A stretch of DNA of 64,000 bases, from contig CAJFTA010000002.1 of assembly GCA_904419835.1 (NCBI GenBank), forward strand, positions 1 through 64,000, written 5' to 3'. Within the stretch, counting starts at the first letter, position 1. The number at the start of each line of letters is the position of its first letter. This stretch comes from an uncultured Pseudoflavonifractor sp. Lineage in GTDB: Bacteria > Bacillota > Clostridia > Oscillospirales > Oscillospiraceae. Made by a program: the position numbers and the translations under genes. Positions 8,604-17,072 of the stretch are shown here, piece after piece. Below the pieces are notes generated by a model. That model made no database searches. It saw only the letters and a list, made by a program, of their open reading frames with translations, and was not told the origin of the DNA.

Positions 8604-9680
8604 TCAGGGCTTGCAGTTGCCGCAGGGGGAATACCCCTCCTCCACGGCCTCCTCCCGGCTGGAGAACAGGACCCGGTTCTGCTCGGCGGGCAGGTTGGGG
8701 CAGTCTTCCCGGTGGAATACCTTGGAGTTCAGGTTGCCGATGCAGGCCTCCTGGGCGCTCTCGCTCTGGCTGGGCTGGGGGGAGGCCTGGCTGTCCCGGC
8801 CGGGGGTGGGGGCGGCGTCCTTTTCCGTGGTGAAGGTGACGGCTGTGCCGTCGCTCACCGCCACCACCGTGCCCTGCTGATCGGTGCGGTACACGGTGGC
8901 GCCCGCGTCCCGCAGGCGGCTGAGCACGTCGTCAGAGGGGTGGCCGTAGTCGTTATTCTCTCCCACCGAGATGACCGCATACTCCGGCATGACCTCCCGA
9001 AGGAAGGAGTAGCTGGAGGAGGTGTCGCTGCCGTGGTGGCCCACCTTGAGGACCGTGGCGGACAGATCCGCGCCCTGCTCCAGCAGGTCCTTCTCCGCCT
9101 TGGCCTCCATGTCGCCGGTGAAGAGGAAGGAGGTGGTGCCGAAGTCCACCCGCAGCACAATGGAGGTGTTGTTGGTCTCACTGTACTCGGCTACAGGGCC
9201 CAGAACGGTCACCTGGGCCTCACCCAGGGCGAAGGTATCGCCGGGGGCGGGGATTTCCGGCTCCAGCCCCTGGGCCTCGGTGTACTTGACAAAATCCCCA
9301 AAGGCCTTGGAGTCATACTCGGTGACAGGGGAGAGGACGTGGCTGGCTGTGCAGGTGTTCAGCGGGCCGGACAGGCCGCCCACATGGTCCTCGTGGGCGT
9401 GGGTGCAGACCACATAGTCCAGCTGGTCGATGCCCTGCTGGTCCAGATAGGACACCACCAGGCTGCTGTCGGCCACGTTGCCGCCGTCGATGAGCATGGT
9501 ATCCTCTCCGCACACCAGCAGAGCGGAGTCGGCCTGTCCCACATCGATGAAGTGTACAGCCAGGGTAGAGCCGTCCGGTACGGAGGAAGCGCCGCCCGAC
9601 GGCGGGGCGAGCAGGTCGCAGCCCGTCAGGGAGACGAGCAGGCAGAGCAGAGCGAGCAGGGGGGCGATACGTCGTTTCAT
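8604..9680 (-). CDS. Secreted ComEC-like metallo-beta-lactamase-fold lipoprotein with Ada-like C-terminal domain
   Basis: A 358-aa protein. Signal peptide and lipobox lie at residues 1-20 (LTGC). An MBL fold follows, starting VHFIDVGQADSALL and carrying the metal motif THAHEDHVGG (about residues 92-101), then TGDME and VGHHGSDTSSS. These blocks match the nuclease-like C-terminal domain of ComEC. A Ser/Pro/Gln linker leads to about 45 residues with the pattern N-x3-V-F-H-x3-C-x2-L and a final CGNC, a four-ligand zinc module of the Ada metal-binding type. A surface-attached DNA-degrading or DNA-handling enzyme is plausible; nuclease activity is inference. AAGGAG lies before the ATG; any upstream in-frame extension is not credible. 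Confidence 0.9.
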   Translation of the reverse strand: MKRRIAPLLALLCLLVSLTGCDLLAPPSGGASSVPDGSTLAVHFIDVGQADSALLVCGEDTMLIDGGNVADSSLVVSYLDQQGIDQLDYVVCTHAHEDHVGGLSGPLNTCTASHVLSPVTEYDSKAFGDFVKYTEAQGLEPEIPAPGDTFALGEAQVTVLGPVAEYSETNNTSIVLRVDFGTTSFLFTGDMEAKAEKDLLEQGADLSATVLKVGHHGSDTSSSYSFLREVMPEYAVISVGENNDYGHPSDDVLSRLRDAGATVYRTDQQGTVVAVSDGTAVTFTTEKDAAPTPGRDSQASPQPSQSESAQEACIGNLNSKVFHREDCPNLPAEQNRVLFSSREEAVEEGYSPCGNCKP

Positions 9681-9849
9681 GGGAACTCCTTTTCCGCGTT
9701 GGTATACATAATGTGCAGACACCAGTATAAACCAAAGCGGCAAAAAAGAAAAGAGCGGCTTGAAAAGAAGAGGACGGCAGTTTTCAGGGAAAGAGAGATA
9801 AAAGGGGACAGCGGTACATATCCTTGAAAGGGAAAAGGGGGTATCAGCC

Positions 9850-10368
9850 ATGCAGAGACTGTCCGCAAAGCTCCTGACCGTATTTGTCGCCGCCACCCTG
9901 GCGGGGGCCTGTCTCCACTTCTTTTACGATTTTGTTCCCAACCCTGCCGTCGCCCTCATTGCGCCGGTCAACGAGAGCATATGGGAGCACCTGAAAATCA
10001 TCTACTGGCCCTTCCTGGCGGGGGCACTGGTCCTCTGCCGCCGGAACGGGCGGGACTGCCTGGGGCCCTGGCTCCTGGCTCTGCTGGCCGTCTGTGCCGC
10101 CATGCTGGCGGCGGGATATCTCTACCATGTGGCGGCGGGCGGTGGGTCCCTGGCCTTTGACATCGGCCTGTATGTCCTGCTGATGGGGGCGGGCTTTCTG
10201 CTTCCGGCGGCCTTTGACCGCCCCGCCGTCCGGCAGCGGACCGACCTGCTTCTGCTGCTAACCGCAGCCCTGGGCGGGGCCATGGTGCTCTTCACCTTCC
10301 TTCCCCCGGACCATGTCCTCTTTGCGGACCTGTCCGGCGTCAATACCTGGCAGGTCATCCCCTATTGA
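9850..10368 (+). CDS. DUF6512-like membrane protein
   Basis: A 172-aa protein with about five hydrophobic segments. The segment FFYDFVPNPAVALIAPVNESIWEHLKI (described by its key parts HFFYD, PVNESIWEHLK) matches a small family of uncharacterised membrane proteins that share an invariant NESIWEHLK motif in the first loop. No function is known. It is preceded by a purine-rich AAGGGG binding site, is monocistronic and is divergent from the MBL lipoprotein gene. Confidence 0.8.
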   Translation: MQRLSAKLLTVFVAATLAGACLHFFYDFVPNPAVALIAPVNESIWEHLKIIYWPFLAGALVLCRRNGRDCLGPWLLALLAVCAAMLAAGYLYHVAAGGGSLAFDIGLYVLLMGAGFLLPAAFDRPAVRQRTDLLLLLTAALGGAMVLFTFLPPDHVLFADLSGVNTWQVIPY

Positions 10369-10396
10369 GCAGAGCGAAAAAAACAGAAGAACCCCC

Positions 10397-10425
10397 TTTA
10401 CAAATCGGAAAATCCTTGCTATAAT
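10397..10425 (+). promoter_or_regulatory. Promoter of tRNA-Arg
   Basis: TTTACA (10397-10402), 17-nt spacer, perfect TATAAT (10420-10425). The start would be about 20 nt before the mature tRNA. Confidence 0.85.
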
Positions 10426-10455
10426 AATTGAGCGCCTTAGGTGAGGTGCTCATGC

Positions 10456-10532
10456 GCGCCCGTAGCGCAATTGGATAGAGCGTCAGATTCCGGTTCTGAA
10501 GGCTGGGGGTTCGAGTCCCTTCGGGCGTACCA
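10456..10532 (+). tRNA. tRNA-Arg (anticodon CCG)
   Basis: A complete cloverleaf of 77 nt including an encoded CCA end (10530-10532). The acceptor pairs GCGCCCG with CGGGCGT, the anticodon stem TCAGA/TCTGA encloses the loop TTCCGGT, and the T-loop is TTCGAGT. Anticodon CCG reads CGG arginine codons, useful in this GC-rich genome. It has its own promoter and terminator. Confidence 0.97.
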
Positions 10533-10569
10533 CGTCGGAGCAAAGTCCGCTTTGCTCCGACGTCTTTTT
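10532..10569 (+). terminator. Terminator of tRNA-Arg
   Basis: Perfect 14-bp stem (10532-10545 with 10550-10563) and a T5 run, beginning at the last base of the CCA end. Confidence 0.88.
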
Positions 10570-10619
10570 ATGCCAGAGGCAAAAAAGACGTCATCCGCCC
10601 GCTCCCTTGCTCCTCCTTT

Positions 10620-10680
10620 CCAACTGCGACCCGCTACGCTGGGCTCGCAGTTGGTGGGCCGCCCTGCGGGCGGCATTTTT
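10620..10680 (+). terminator. Second hairpin and back-up terminator after tRNA-Arg
   Basis: A 10-bp stem (10620-10629 with 10645-10654) is followed by a GCCGCCC/GGGCGGC hairpin (10658-10664 with 10668-10674) and ATTTTT. This is a further stop signal on the plus strand. There is no gene between 10533 and 10883; the stretch is almost all hairpins. Confidence 0.6.
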
Positions 10681-10716
10681 CCCCATTAAGGAATATCGAT
10701 TTTAACCGTCCCTTCC

Positions 10717-10746
10717 AAAAAGAAAGACACGCTGAAAGGCGTGTCT
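10717..10746 (-). terminator. Likely terminator of the SLH-nucleotidase gene
   Basis: Perfect 8-bp arms (10725-10732 with 10739-10746). On the minus strand TTTCTTTTT follows. It lies about 140 bp after the stop at 10884, so the transcript would carry two other hairpins in its 3' end. Confidence 0.6.
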
Positions 10747-10754
10747 CAGTCTGC

Positions 10755-10838
10755 CGAGAAATCCGGTCTCCGCATATGTGTAGACCGGGTTTCTCGACAC
10801 GCTGTGGCGGCAGGCACTTTTGTGCCTGCCGCCTTTTT
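10755..10838. repeat. Two further hairpins in the tRNA/SLH intergenic region
   Basis: Arms 10755-10769 and 10782-10796 pair over 15 bp with one mismatch. Arms 10806-10817 and 10822-10833 pair perfectly over 12 bp, with a T-run to the right on the plus strand. No plus-strand gene needs this terminator. The 11-mer TCGACACGCTG that joins the two hairpins also occurs at 86-96 before the asnS terminator. Confidence 0.7.
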
Positions 10839-10883
10839 AATTCCTATCTTCGGATGTACTCTGCCCGGAATAGAGTCTGCGGC

Positions 10884-13800
10884 TTATACCGCCGCCTGGA
10901 CGAACCGAGCCAGGACAGCTGCGATTTCAGCCCGGGTAGCGGTGCCCTGAGGATCGCACAGGCCGCCGGGCTTGCCGAAGATGAGGCCGTACTTGACGCA
11001 CAGCTCCACGCTGTCGCCCGCCCAGCTGCTGACTGTGTTCAGGTCGGTGAGGCCGCTGGTATCCGCAACCTGATCCAGCTCCAGACCCGCAGTTTCCATG
11101 TAGCGGATCAGAATGGTGCACAGCTGCTCACGGGTGATGGTGCCATCGGGGTCAAAGCCGGTGCCGGTACCGGTGACAATGCCGGCCGCGGCCGCCCAGT
11201 TCACCGCGTCGGTGTACCAGGTGCCGGCGGGCACGTCGGCAAAGCCGGAGGAGGCGGCCGTCTTCTCACCGTCGATGCGGTAGAGAACAGTGACCAGCAT
11301 GGATCTTGTCATCAACGCGTCAGGGGAGAATACGCCGTTTCCGGTACCGTTGAAGAACTCGTGGGAGGTGACAAAATCAATGGCGTCGGAGGCCCAATAG
11401 CCGCTGCCCACGTCGGCAAAGGTCTTGCTGTTGCTGAACAGGCGGTAGGTGCCCTCCACGTCAGCCACATAGCTTACCTCTCCATTTTTCACCACTGCGA
11501 AGGGCAGAATCTCGGTGGTACCGTTCTTCAGTGTGACCTGGATCACGCTGCCGGAGGCATCCGGATCCACAATCATGGCGTTAATATCCGCCCCGGAGGA
11601 GAGGGTCCCGGCGGGGATGGTAATGGAGAGACCGTCGCCGGTAATGACAATGGGCTTGGAGGCGTTTTCTCTGACCAGCTGGGCTTCCTGGTCACTGGTC
11701 AGGTCCTTTTTCAACGTTACGGTTACCTGGTCGGCACCCACGGAGAGCTTGGAGCCGCCGTAGACAGCGGGAGGTCTGTAATCAGGCTCTTCCTCCTCCA
11801 CCTCCACGTTGTACCCCAGGCTCCAGCCGGAGGGAGCGGGCATCACACCGCCGGCCTCACTCTCGGTTTGGCTCTTTACAAAGTTGGCCACCATCTGAGT
11901 GACAAGGCCCTGCTCGTCGCCCAGCGCCGCCTGAGAGGACCAGACTGCGTTGGCGATAATCTCGGCCTTCTCCTCCGTGCTGGAGGCATCCTTACCCATG
12001 GCCTTGACGAAGGGATCCTGGCCGATGACGTAGTTGTTGACGCCCACAATCAGGGTCTGAGTGTCGGTAATGGGCTCACCGGTGGAAGAGAGCTTCAGGT
12101 TCACTACCCGATCGCCCTCGGGCTTTGCCAGGTCGTACTGGAAGTCCAGGCCGTAGAACAGGGCGGTGACGAAGTTGCTCTGTACACTGTAGGTAATCTC
12201 ATCGCCGTCCACCTGGGCGGAGTAGAAGGCGGCCACGCCCTCCAGCCACGCCTTCAGCTGGGCTCCGGTCATCTCAATGGCGTAGAGGTAGTTGTCGTAA
12301 CGGTAGATCCGGTAGATGTCCTTCAGGGAGATGGGGCCGGCGGACACGGAATAGCGGTTGGAGACGATGTCCGTGGTGGCGGCCACATCCATGGCCACGC
12401 CGTTCTGCCGGGCGGTCCAGATCTGGGACCGGTTGACCAGGTCGATGGTATCGTTGTGGCCCAGGCGGAAGCTGCTGTTCCCGTCCCAGGTTCCAATGGC
12501 AGTGCCGTACTGGGCATTTACATAGCCCTCAGCCGCAGTAGCCGCGGGCTGGATGAGCGTCTTCAGCTCAGCGTCGTTCTCCAGCTTGCTCAGGCTCTGG
12601 TTGCCCAGGTCCTCCACGGCGGTGGTGAAGGTGCCGCTCCCGGCATCATAGGATACGGAGACCACCGCACGAGCCAGAGAGCCGCCGCCGCCGTTGATGA
12701 CGGGAATCTGGTTGCCGTTCTTGTCGGGGGTGGTCCTGGTACGGTAGGACTGGTGGTCGTGGCCGGCGATGACCAGATCGATGCCGGTATTTCCGGCCAC
12801 CATGCGGGCAATCTGGCTCTCCGTGTTGGTGCCGATGACAAGGTCGCCCTCGGTGTTGCCGCTGCCCATGCCGGAGTGGTAGGCGATGATGACGAAATCG
12901 CAGCCCTCGCCGCCCTCGGCCTCGGGCTTGCGCAGCTGGGTGACATACTTCTCCGCCTCAAGGGCCATGTCACGGGTGGGGTTGCCCGGAGGTGTCAGGG
13001 TCACGCCGCCGGTGCCGTCCTCGCCCACGCCGAAGTTGGCGGGCACATCGAACTGGTCGCAGTCGGTGTTCTCAAAGCCGATGATGCCCACCTTGAACTC
13101 CTGGCCATCCACCTGGAAGGTCTTGGTGATGTAGGGAGTAAAGGCATTCTGCCCGGCGTTGTCGCCGTCCCGCCAGTACAGGTTGGCGCCAAGCACGTCC
13201 ACGCTGCTGCCGTTCTCGTCATCCTCGGCCTTCAGTTGGCCATACATGGACTGCATGACCTCCCAGGAGTAGTTAAACTCGTGGTTGCCCAGGACAAGGG
13301 CGTCGTAACCGATGTTCCGCAGTGCCAGAACCATGGGGTTGTTTTCCCCGTTCTGGGAGAGAATGTTGTAGGTGGAGATGGTGGTGCCCTGGAAGAGGTC
13401 GCCGTTGTCGATGAGAATGGTGTTCTCATACTCCGCCCGGATGCTGTCCACTGCGGTGGCCACCTTCAGGAGGCTGTTGTTCACGCTGGCATCGGTAAGC
13501 ACATCGGTGTCCCACACCTTGCCGTGCATATCGGTGGTGGACATGACCATGATCTCGGCGGGCTGGTGGCTGCCGGGGTTGGCGCCCGGATGGATGGTCC
13601 AGTGGGTCTGAGTCCCGGGAGTGATGGTGCCGCCATCCTTGCACATGGCCTTGATATATTCACCCACAATGAGAGGGATGGAGCCGCCCACGGCGCCAAA
13701 CTCGGCATCCACGGTGCCGTCCCAGATGGCCTGGCTCATATCAATGCCGGTTGTCTTGTACCAGCCGAACTCGTCCGCGTCCGCATTGGCGGCCAGGCGG

Positions 13801-15407
13801 TAGCTGGACAGGCCCACGATAAACTTGTCATCGTCCTTGACGGGCGTGCCGTCGGGCCAGGTCATGTTGACTACCCGGCTGCCCTCTTCCTCGCCCAGAT
13901 ACACCTCGTAGTTGATGCCGTAGGCAATATCTGTGCCGTATCCGCCGCCGGAGATGGTGTCGCCGCTGACTCTATAGATATTGCTGCAGTAGTCCAGCCA
14001 GTCCCTGAGCTGTTTGCCCGTCATCTCGATGGCGTAGAGCAGGTTGTTGTCGTAGCGGTACAGGGAATAGCAGTCCTTCAGACTGATGGTGGCAGTATCC
14101 GCCCCCTCACCAAACAGTCCCGCCATGGTAAAGCCATTGCTGGCCACAGGGCTGGTGATGGAGATAATGGTCTCTCCCTCATACTTCTCCGCGTCGGCAC
14201 TCCGGGCAAGACCCTGCTCCACAGCCCAAATTTGGGCCTTGTGGATGAGGTCGGTTATATCGCCCTGGACAGAGTAAAGCGTCTTGCCGCTTACGGTATC
14301 CCACTCGCCGGACAGCGTGCCGATGGGCTCATTGACAAAATCCACGGCTTCATCGTAGGTGGGCTTAATCAGAGCGCTCAGTTCCTCATCGTTGGTCAGG
14401 ACATTGTCTCCCAGGTTGATGAGGGTGCTCTCGCCAAAGGAGAAGGTCCCGTCGCTGTTGAGGGTGATGGGGGTCTTGGTCAGACGGCTGGTGCCGCCGT
14501 TGACACAGGGGACGCTCTCGCCGTTCTTATTCTGCAGGGTGCTGGTGCCCACGGAGTGGTTATGACCGGCGATGACCATGTCAATGCCATCGGTGTTGGC
14601 AACAAAGTAGGCCAGCTGGCTCTCCACGTTGAAGCTGTCGGCAGAGCCCTCGCCGCTGTGGGCAGCCACAATGACAATGTCACATTTCTCTTTTTCCAGC
14701 TCCGCCTTCCACTTGTTCTCCCACTCCCAGGCGTAGGAGCGGTCCGTGTTGCCGTCGCTCCAGAACTGCATGCCCTCATAGTGGGATGCCACATCCCAGT
14801 TGGGCACGTTCATGTTCTCAAAGCCAAGCACGGCAATTTTGAAGGTCTTTTCCCCCGCCTTGAACTCCTTGATTACATAGGGGACATACGGGTCCGCGAC
14901 CTCGCCTGTCTCGCTGTCCAGCAGGTTGGCGCACACGGCGGTCACCGGTGTGCCGGGCACATCCCCATCAGCGGGGGCGGCCAGCATGTCATAGAAGTTC
15001 TTCTGTACCGGCATGGTATAGTTGAACTCGTGGTTGCCGGGGACAAACACATCGTACCCGCAGTAGCGCAGGCACAGCGCCACCGGATTGTTTGCGCCGC
15101 CCTCCACATTTACGTTGTAGCTGGTGATGGTGGTGCCCTGAATGGCGTCGCCATTGTCAATCAGGATAGTGCCGTCCATGGCGGCCCGCTCCTGAGCCAT
15201 GGCCGTGGCTACCTTTAAATAGCTGTTGTTGATTGTTCCGCCCACGGGGTTTTCGCTGTACACCTTGCCGTGCATATCCGTGGTGGAGTAAACACCGATG
15301 GTTACGGACTGAACCTCGTCATCTGCTGCGTATGCAGCGGGGAAGAAGCTGACGCACATTGCCAGCGCCAGGACGGTTGCCAACAGACGGTTGCGTTTCT
15401 TTTTCAC
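10884..15407 (-). CDS. SLH-anchored surface protein with two 5'-nucleotidase/cyclic phosphodiesterase units
   Basis: A 1,507-aa exported protein. Signal peptide at residues 1-27 (basic MKKKRNR, cleavage after AYA). Unit 1 (about 35-560) has a metallophosphatase domain with TTDMHGK, LIDNGD and GNHEFNY, GHNHS, then a 5'-nucleotidase C-terminal substrate domain. Unit 2 (about 612-1160) repeats the order with TTDMHGK, LIDNGD, GNHEFNY, GHDHQ and a second C-terminal domain. Three SLH repeats end the protein (about 1325-1507), binding it to pyruvylated cell-wall polymer. Likely role: extracellular hydrolysis of nucleotides or cyclic nucleotides for phosphate and nucleoside uptake. GTG at 15407 was chosen from AAAGGG 8 nt upstream and the clean signal peptide; the frame stays open to 15566 but that part is AT-rich leader. 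Confidence 0.93.
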   Translation of the reverse strand: MKKKRNRLLATVLALAMCVSFFPAAYAADDEVQSVTIGVYSTTDMHGKVYSENPVGGTINNSYLKVATAMAQERAAMDGTILIDNGDAIQGTTITSYNVNVEGGANNPVALCLRYCGYDVFVPGNHEFNYTMPVQKNFYDMLAAPADGDVPGTPVTAVCANLLDSETGEVADPYVPYVIKEFKAGEKTFKIAVLGFENMNVPNWDVASHYEGMQFWSDGNTDRSYAWEWENKWKAELEKEKCDIVIVAAHSGEGSADSFNVESQLAYFVANTDGIDMVIAGHNHSVGTSTLQNKNGESVPCVNGGTSRLTKTPITLNSDGTFSFGESTLINLGDNVLTNDEELSALIKPTYDEAVDFVNEPIGTLSGEWDTVSGKTLYSVQGDITDLIHKAQIWAVEQGLARSADAEKYEGETIISITSPVASNGFTMAGLFGEGADTATISLKDCYSLYRYDNNLLYAIEMTGKQLRDWLDYCSNIYRVSGDTISGGGYGTDIAYGINYEVYLGEEEGSRVVNMTWPDGTPVKDDDKFIVGLSSYRLAANADADEFGWYKTTGIDMSQAIWDGTVDAEFGAVGGSIPLIVGEYIKAMCKDGGTITPGTQTHWTIHPGANPGSHQPAEIMVMSTTDMHGKVWDTDVLTDASVNNSLLKVATAVDSIRAEYENTILIDNGDLFQGTTISTYNILSQNGENNPMVLALRNIGYDALVLGNHEFNYSWEVMQSMYGQLKAEDDENGSSVDVLGANLYWRDGDNAGQNAFTPYITKTFQVDGQEFKVGIIGFENTDCDQFDVPANFGVGEDGTGGVTLTPPGNPTRDMALEAEKYVTQLRKPEAEGGEGCDFVIIAYHSGMGSGNTEGDLVIGTNTESQIARMVAGNTGIDLVIAGHDHQSYRTRTTPDKNGNQIPVINGGGGSLARAVVSVSYDAGSGTFTTAVEDLGNQSLSKLENDAELKTLIQPAATAAEGYVNAQYGTAIGTWDGNSSFRLGHNDTIDLVNRSQIWTARQNGVAMDVAATTDIVSNRYSVSAGPISLKDIYRIYRYDNYLYAIEMTGAQLKAWLEGVAAFYSAQVDGDEITYSVQSNFVTALFYGLDFQYDLAKPEGDRVVNLKLSSTGEPITDTQTLIVGVNNYVIGQDPFVKAMGKDASSTEEKAEIIANAVWSSQAALGDEQGLVTQMVANFVKSQTESEAGGVMPAPSGWSLGYNVEVEEEEPDYRPPAVYGGSKLSVGADQVTVTLKKDLTSDQEAQLVRENASKPIVITGDGLSITIPAGTLSSGADINAMIVDPDASGSVIQVTLKNGTTEILPFAVVKNGEVSYVADVEGTYRLFSNSKTFADVGSGYWASDAIDFVTSHEFFNGTGNGVFSPDALMTRSMLVTVLYRIDGEKTAASSGFADVPAGTWYTDAVNWAAAAGIVTGTGTGFDPDGTITREQLCTILIRYMETAGLELDQVADTSGLTDLNTVSSWAGDSVELCVKYGLIFGKPGGLCDPQGTATRAEIAAVLARFVQAAV

Positions 15408-15585
15408 AGCTTTCACCCTTTCTTTTTTCTGTGCAGAAATTGCAAAACTGCCTCTGTCAGAAAAAGCATTCAAAGCCATTGCGCCACGTTTGTCAAGTTT
15501 GCGTTTTTCTACACCTGCCCACTTCCTTCTTTGTAAATTTTTATCTTTTTTCACCGCCTTTCCCATTTAACACATTACTTAATTT

Positions 15586-15614
15586 ATTATATTAATAAAA
15601 TGGACATTTGTCTT
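15586..15614 (-). promoter_or_regulatory. Promoter of the SLH-nucleotidase gene
   Basis: Minus strand AAGACA (15614-15609), 17-nt spacer, perfect TATAAT (15591-15586), leaving a leader of about 170 nt. The weak -35 box lies in the middle of a perfect inverted repeat (15597-15631), suggesting control by a bound regulator. Confidence 0.6.
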
Positions 15615-15631
15615 GGACAAATGTCCATTTT
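15597..15631. promoter_or_regulatory. Perfect 16-bp inverted repeat over the nucleotidase -35 box
   Basis: Arms 15597-15612 and 15616-15631 are exact reverse complements around a 3-nt centre. It lies between divergently oriented genes, where a terminator is not expected, and covers the -35 element. It may be an operator for a dimeric or tetrameric regulator. The rest of the 15408-15832 gap holds the long leader on the left and nothing further I can name on the right. Confidence 0.6.
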
Positions 15632-15832
15632 ATAATTCATTTTGATTAATATAGAGGCTTAAATTTACTTATTTTCTGTAAAAATATCACAATGCTTTTG
15701 GCGGCGTCCTCCGCCTCTTTGAAGCGCACAGTGTGGGCTCCGCTACATGGGTTCGTGCGCCCTGAAGTTTCTGCCTGGAACTTTCCCGGCCGGTGTGCTA
15801 TGCTGTAGAAAAAGACAGCCGGGGGCGGTATC

Positions 15833-16162
15833 ATGGGCCAGGTTTTGGACGAGCGTCTCATCTATGAGATTTTATCCGTGGTAGAGGAGATTCCGGCGGG
15901 CAGGGTGGCCACCTATGGCCAGATTGCCCGCCTCATCGGCAGAGCGAAAAACGCCAGGCTGGTGGGCAGGGTGCTCAGCAGTGCGTCCTGCTACGGCGGC
16001 TATCCCTGCCACCGGGTGGTTAACCACGCCGGACGCCTGGCACCGGGCTGGCCGGAGCAGCGGGACCTTCTGGAGGCCGAGCGGGTGGCCTTCCGGCCCG
16101 ACGGCCGCGTGGACATAAAGCGGTTCCAGTGGGACGCGGGAGCGCCGGGACAGGAAGAATAA
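15833..16162 (+). CDS. MGMT-family DNA-binding protein (alkyltransferase-like)
   Basis: A 109-aa protein consisting only of the C-terminal DNA-binding/active-site domain of O6-alkylguanine-DNA alkyltransferases. It begins with the helix-turn-helix region (IPAGRVATYGQIARLIGRAKNARLVGRVL, cited by its parts PAGRVATYGQ and NARLVG) and has the active-site motif PCHRVV at about residues 62-67. Alkyltransferase-like proteins of this size usually have Trp in place of the cysteine, whereas here Cys is kept, so alkyl transfer remains possible. The expected Asn-Gly-Arg loop is replaced by AGRLAPGW. It is likely a DNA-lesion sensor feeding nucleotide excision repair, or a minimal alkyltransferase. Confidence 0.88.
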   Translation: MGQVLDERLIYEILSVVEEIPAGRVATYGQIARLIGRAKNARLVGRVLSSASCYGGYPCHRVVNHAGRLAPGWPEQRDLLEAERVAFRPDGRVDIKRFQWDAGAPGQEE

Positions 16163-16217
16163 GAAAAAGCAGCGGGCCTCACCATATCGCCGATACGGTG
16201 AGGCCTGCTGCTTTTTC
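16163..16217. terminator. Bidirectional terminator of the MGMT gene and the rhamnose operon
   Basis: Long stem (16163-16188 with 16192-16217, a few mismatches) bounded by A5 on the left and T5 on the right, between convergent genes. Confidence 0.88.
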
Positions 16218-16239
16218 AAGGACAGACCCGGGGAGAAGG

Positions 16240-17052
16240 TCAGTCCAGAAAATCCTTCCGGTAATTGACGCCGAAGTACTCGGCCAGCTCCTTCAGCTGG
16301 CTGTCCATGATGGTGTTCTTCCGGGGCAGATGGGCGGTGAGCATGTAGATCTGTGCGGCCTTCTCCACGGTCTCGATGAGGCCGAAGGTCTCGTCCAGGG
16401 TCTTGCCGGCGCCGTAGATGCCGTGCATGCCCCACACCACCAGACGGAACTCCTCCATCTTTTTGGCAGTGGCCTCGCCGATGGAGTTGGTGCCGCAGAG
16501 CATCCAGGGCAGCACGCCCACGCCGTCGGGGAAGACCACGATGCACTCGGTGCACATCTCCCACAGGGTGTGGGTGAACTTTCTCTCGTCCAGCTCGTGG
16601 ACATAGTTCATGGCCAGGGTGTAGGTGGGATGGCTGTGCATGACCACCCGGTTTTCCGGGTCCACCTTCAGGCGGGCCATGTGGCTCATCAGGTGGGCGG
16701 GCAGCTCGGAGGTGAATTTGCCGCCGTCCCTATAGCCCCACAGCAGCTCGGCGGTGGTGCCGTCCCGGGCGATGCGGATGACGCCCAGGTTGGTCTCCGG
16801 GTCGGCCTCCACGTTCTTAAAGTACTTCCCGGTGCCGGTGACGATGAAGTACTTGCCGATGAGGGCCGTGGCGTCAAAGCCGGTGGGGATGGTGCGGATG
16901 ACCTTGCTCAGGTCCAGGTACTCGGCCACCTCTTCCTCGGGCAGCAGATAGCTGATGTTGCCGCCGTTGCGCTCGTCCCAGCCCATGCGGTACATGTTGG
17001 CGGTGGTGCGCTTCATCTCCTCCACAAAGGGAGCGGTCAAAATATCGTTCAT
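16240..17052 (-). CDS. rhaD: Rhamnulose-1-phosphate aldolase
   Basis: Splits L-rhamnulose 1-phosphate into dihydroxyacetone phosphate and L-lactaldehyde. A 270-aa class II zinc aldolase, normal length. NGGNIS (about residues 29-34) binds phosphate, HSHPTY (about 140-145) carries zinc-binding histidines, and GMHGIYGAG (about 211-219) gives the third His. Last gene of the rhamnose operon, 20 bp behind the lactaldehyde reductase gene whose substrate it produces. Confidence 0.97.
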   Translation of the reverse strand: MNDILTAPFVEEMKRTTANMYRMGWDERNGGNISYLLPEEEVAEYLDLSKVIRTIPTGFDATALIGKYFIVTGTGKYFKNVEADPETNLGVIRIARDGTTAELLWGYRDGGKFTSELPAHLMSHMARLKVDPENRVVMHSHPTYTLAMNYVHELDERKFTHTLWEMCTECIVVFPDGVGVLPWMLCGTNSIGEATAKKMEEFRLVVWGMHGIYGAGKTLDETFGLIETVEKAAQIYMLTAHLPRKNTIMDSQLKELAEYFGVNYRKDFLD

Positions 17053-17072
17053 TGCGTCTCTTCTCTCCTATC

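Noticed and set aside
10776..15218. A 1,480-codon open frame on the plus strand, antisense to the SLH-nucleotidase gene
   Set aside because: It is a shadow caused by high GC codon bias; it is Gly/Val/His/Leu-rich without motifs, while the minus strand encodes clear domains.
15646..15861. A 71-codon minus-strand frame ending in a plausible helical tail (EAEDAAKSIVIFLQ)
   Set aside because: No binding site, overlaps the start of the MGMT-type gene, and only the last ~30 residues look protein-like. Possibly a decayed gene remnant, but unsupported.
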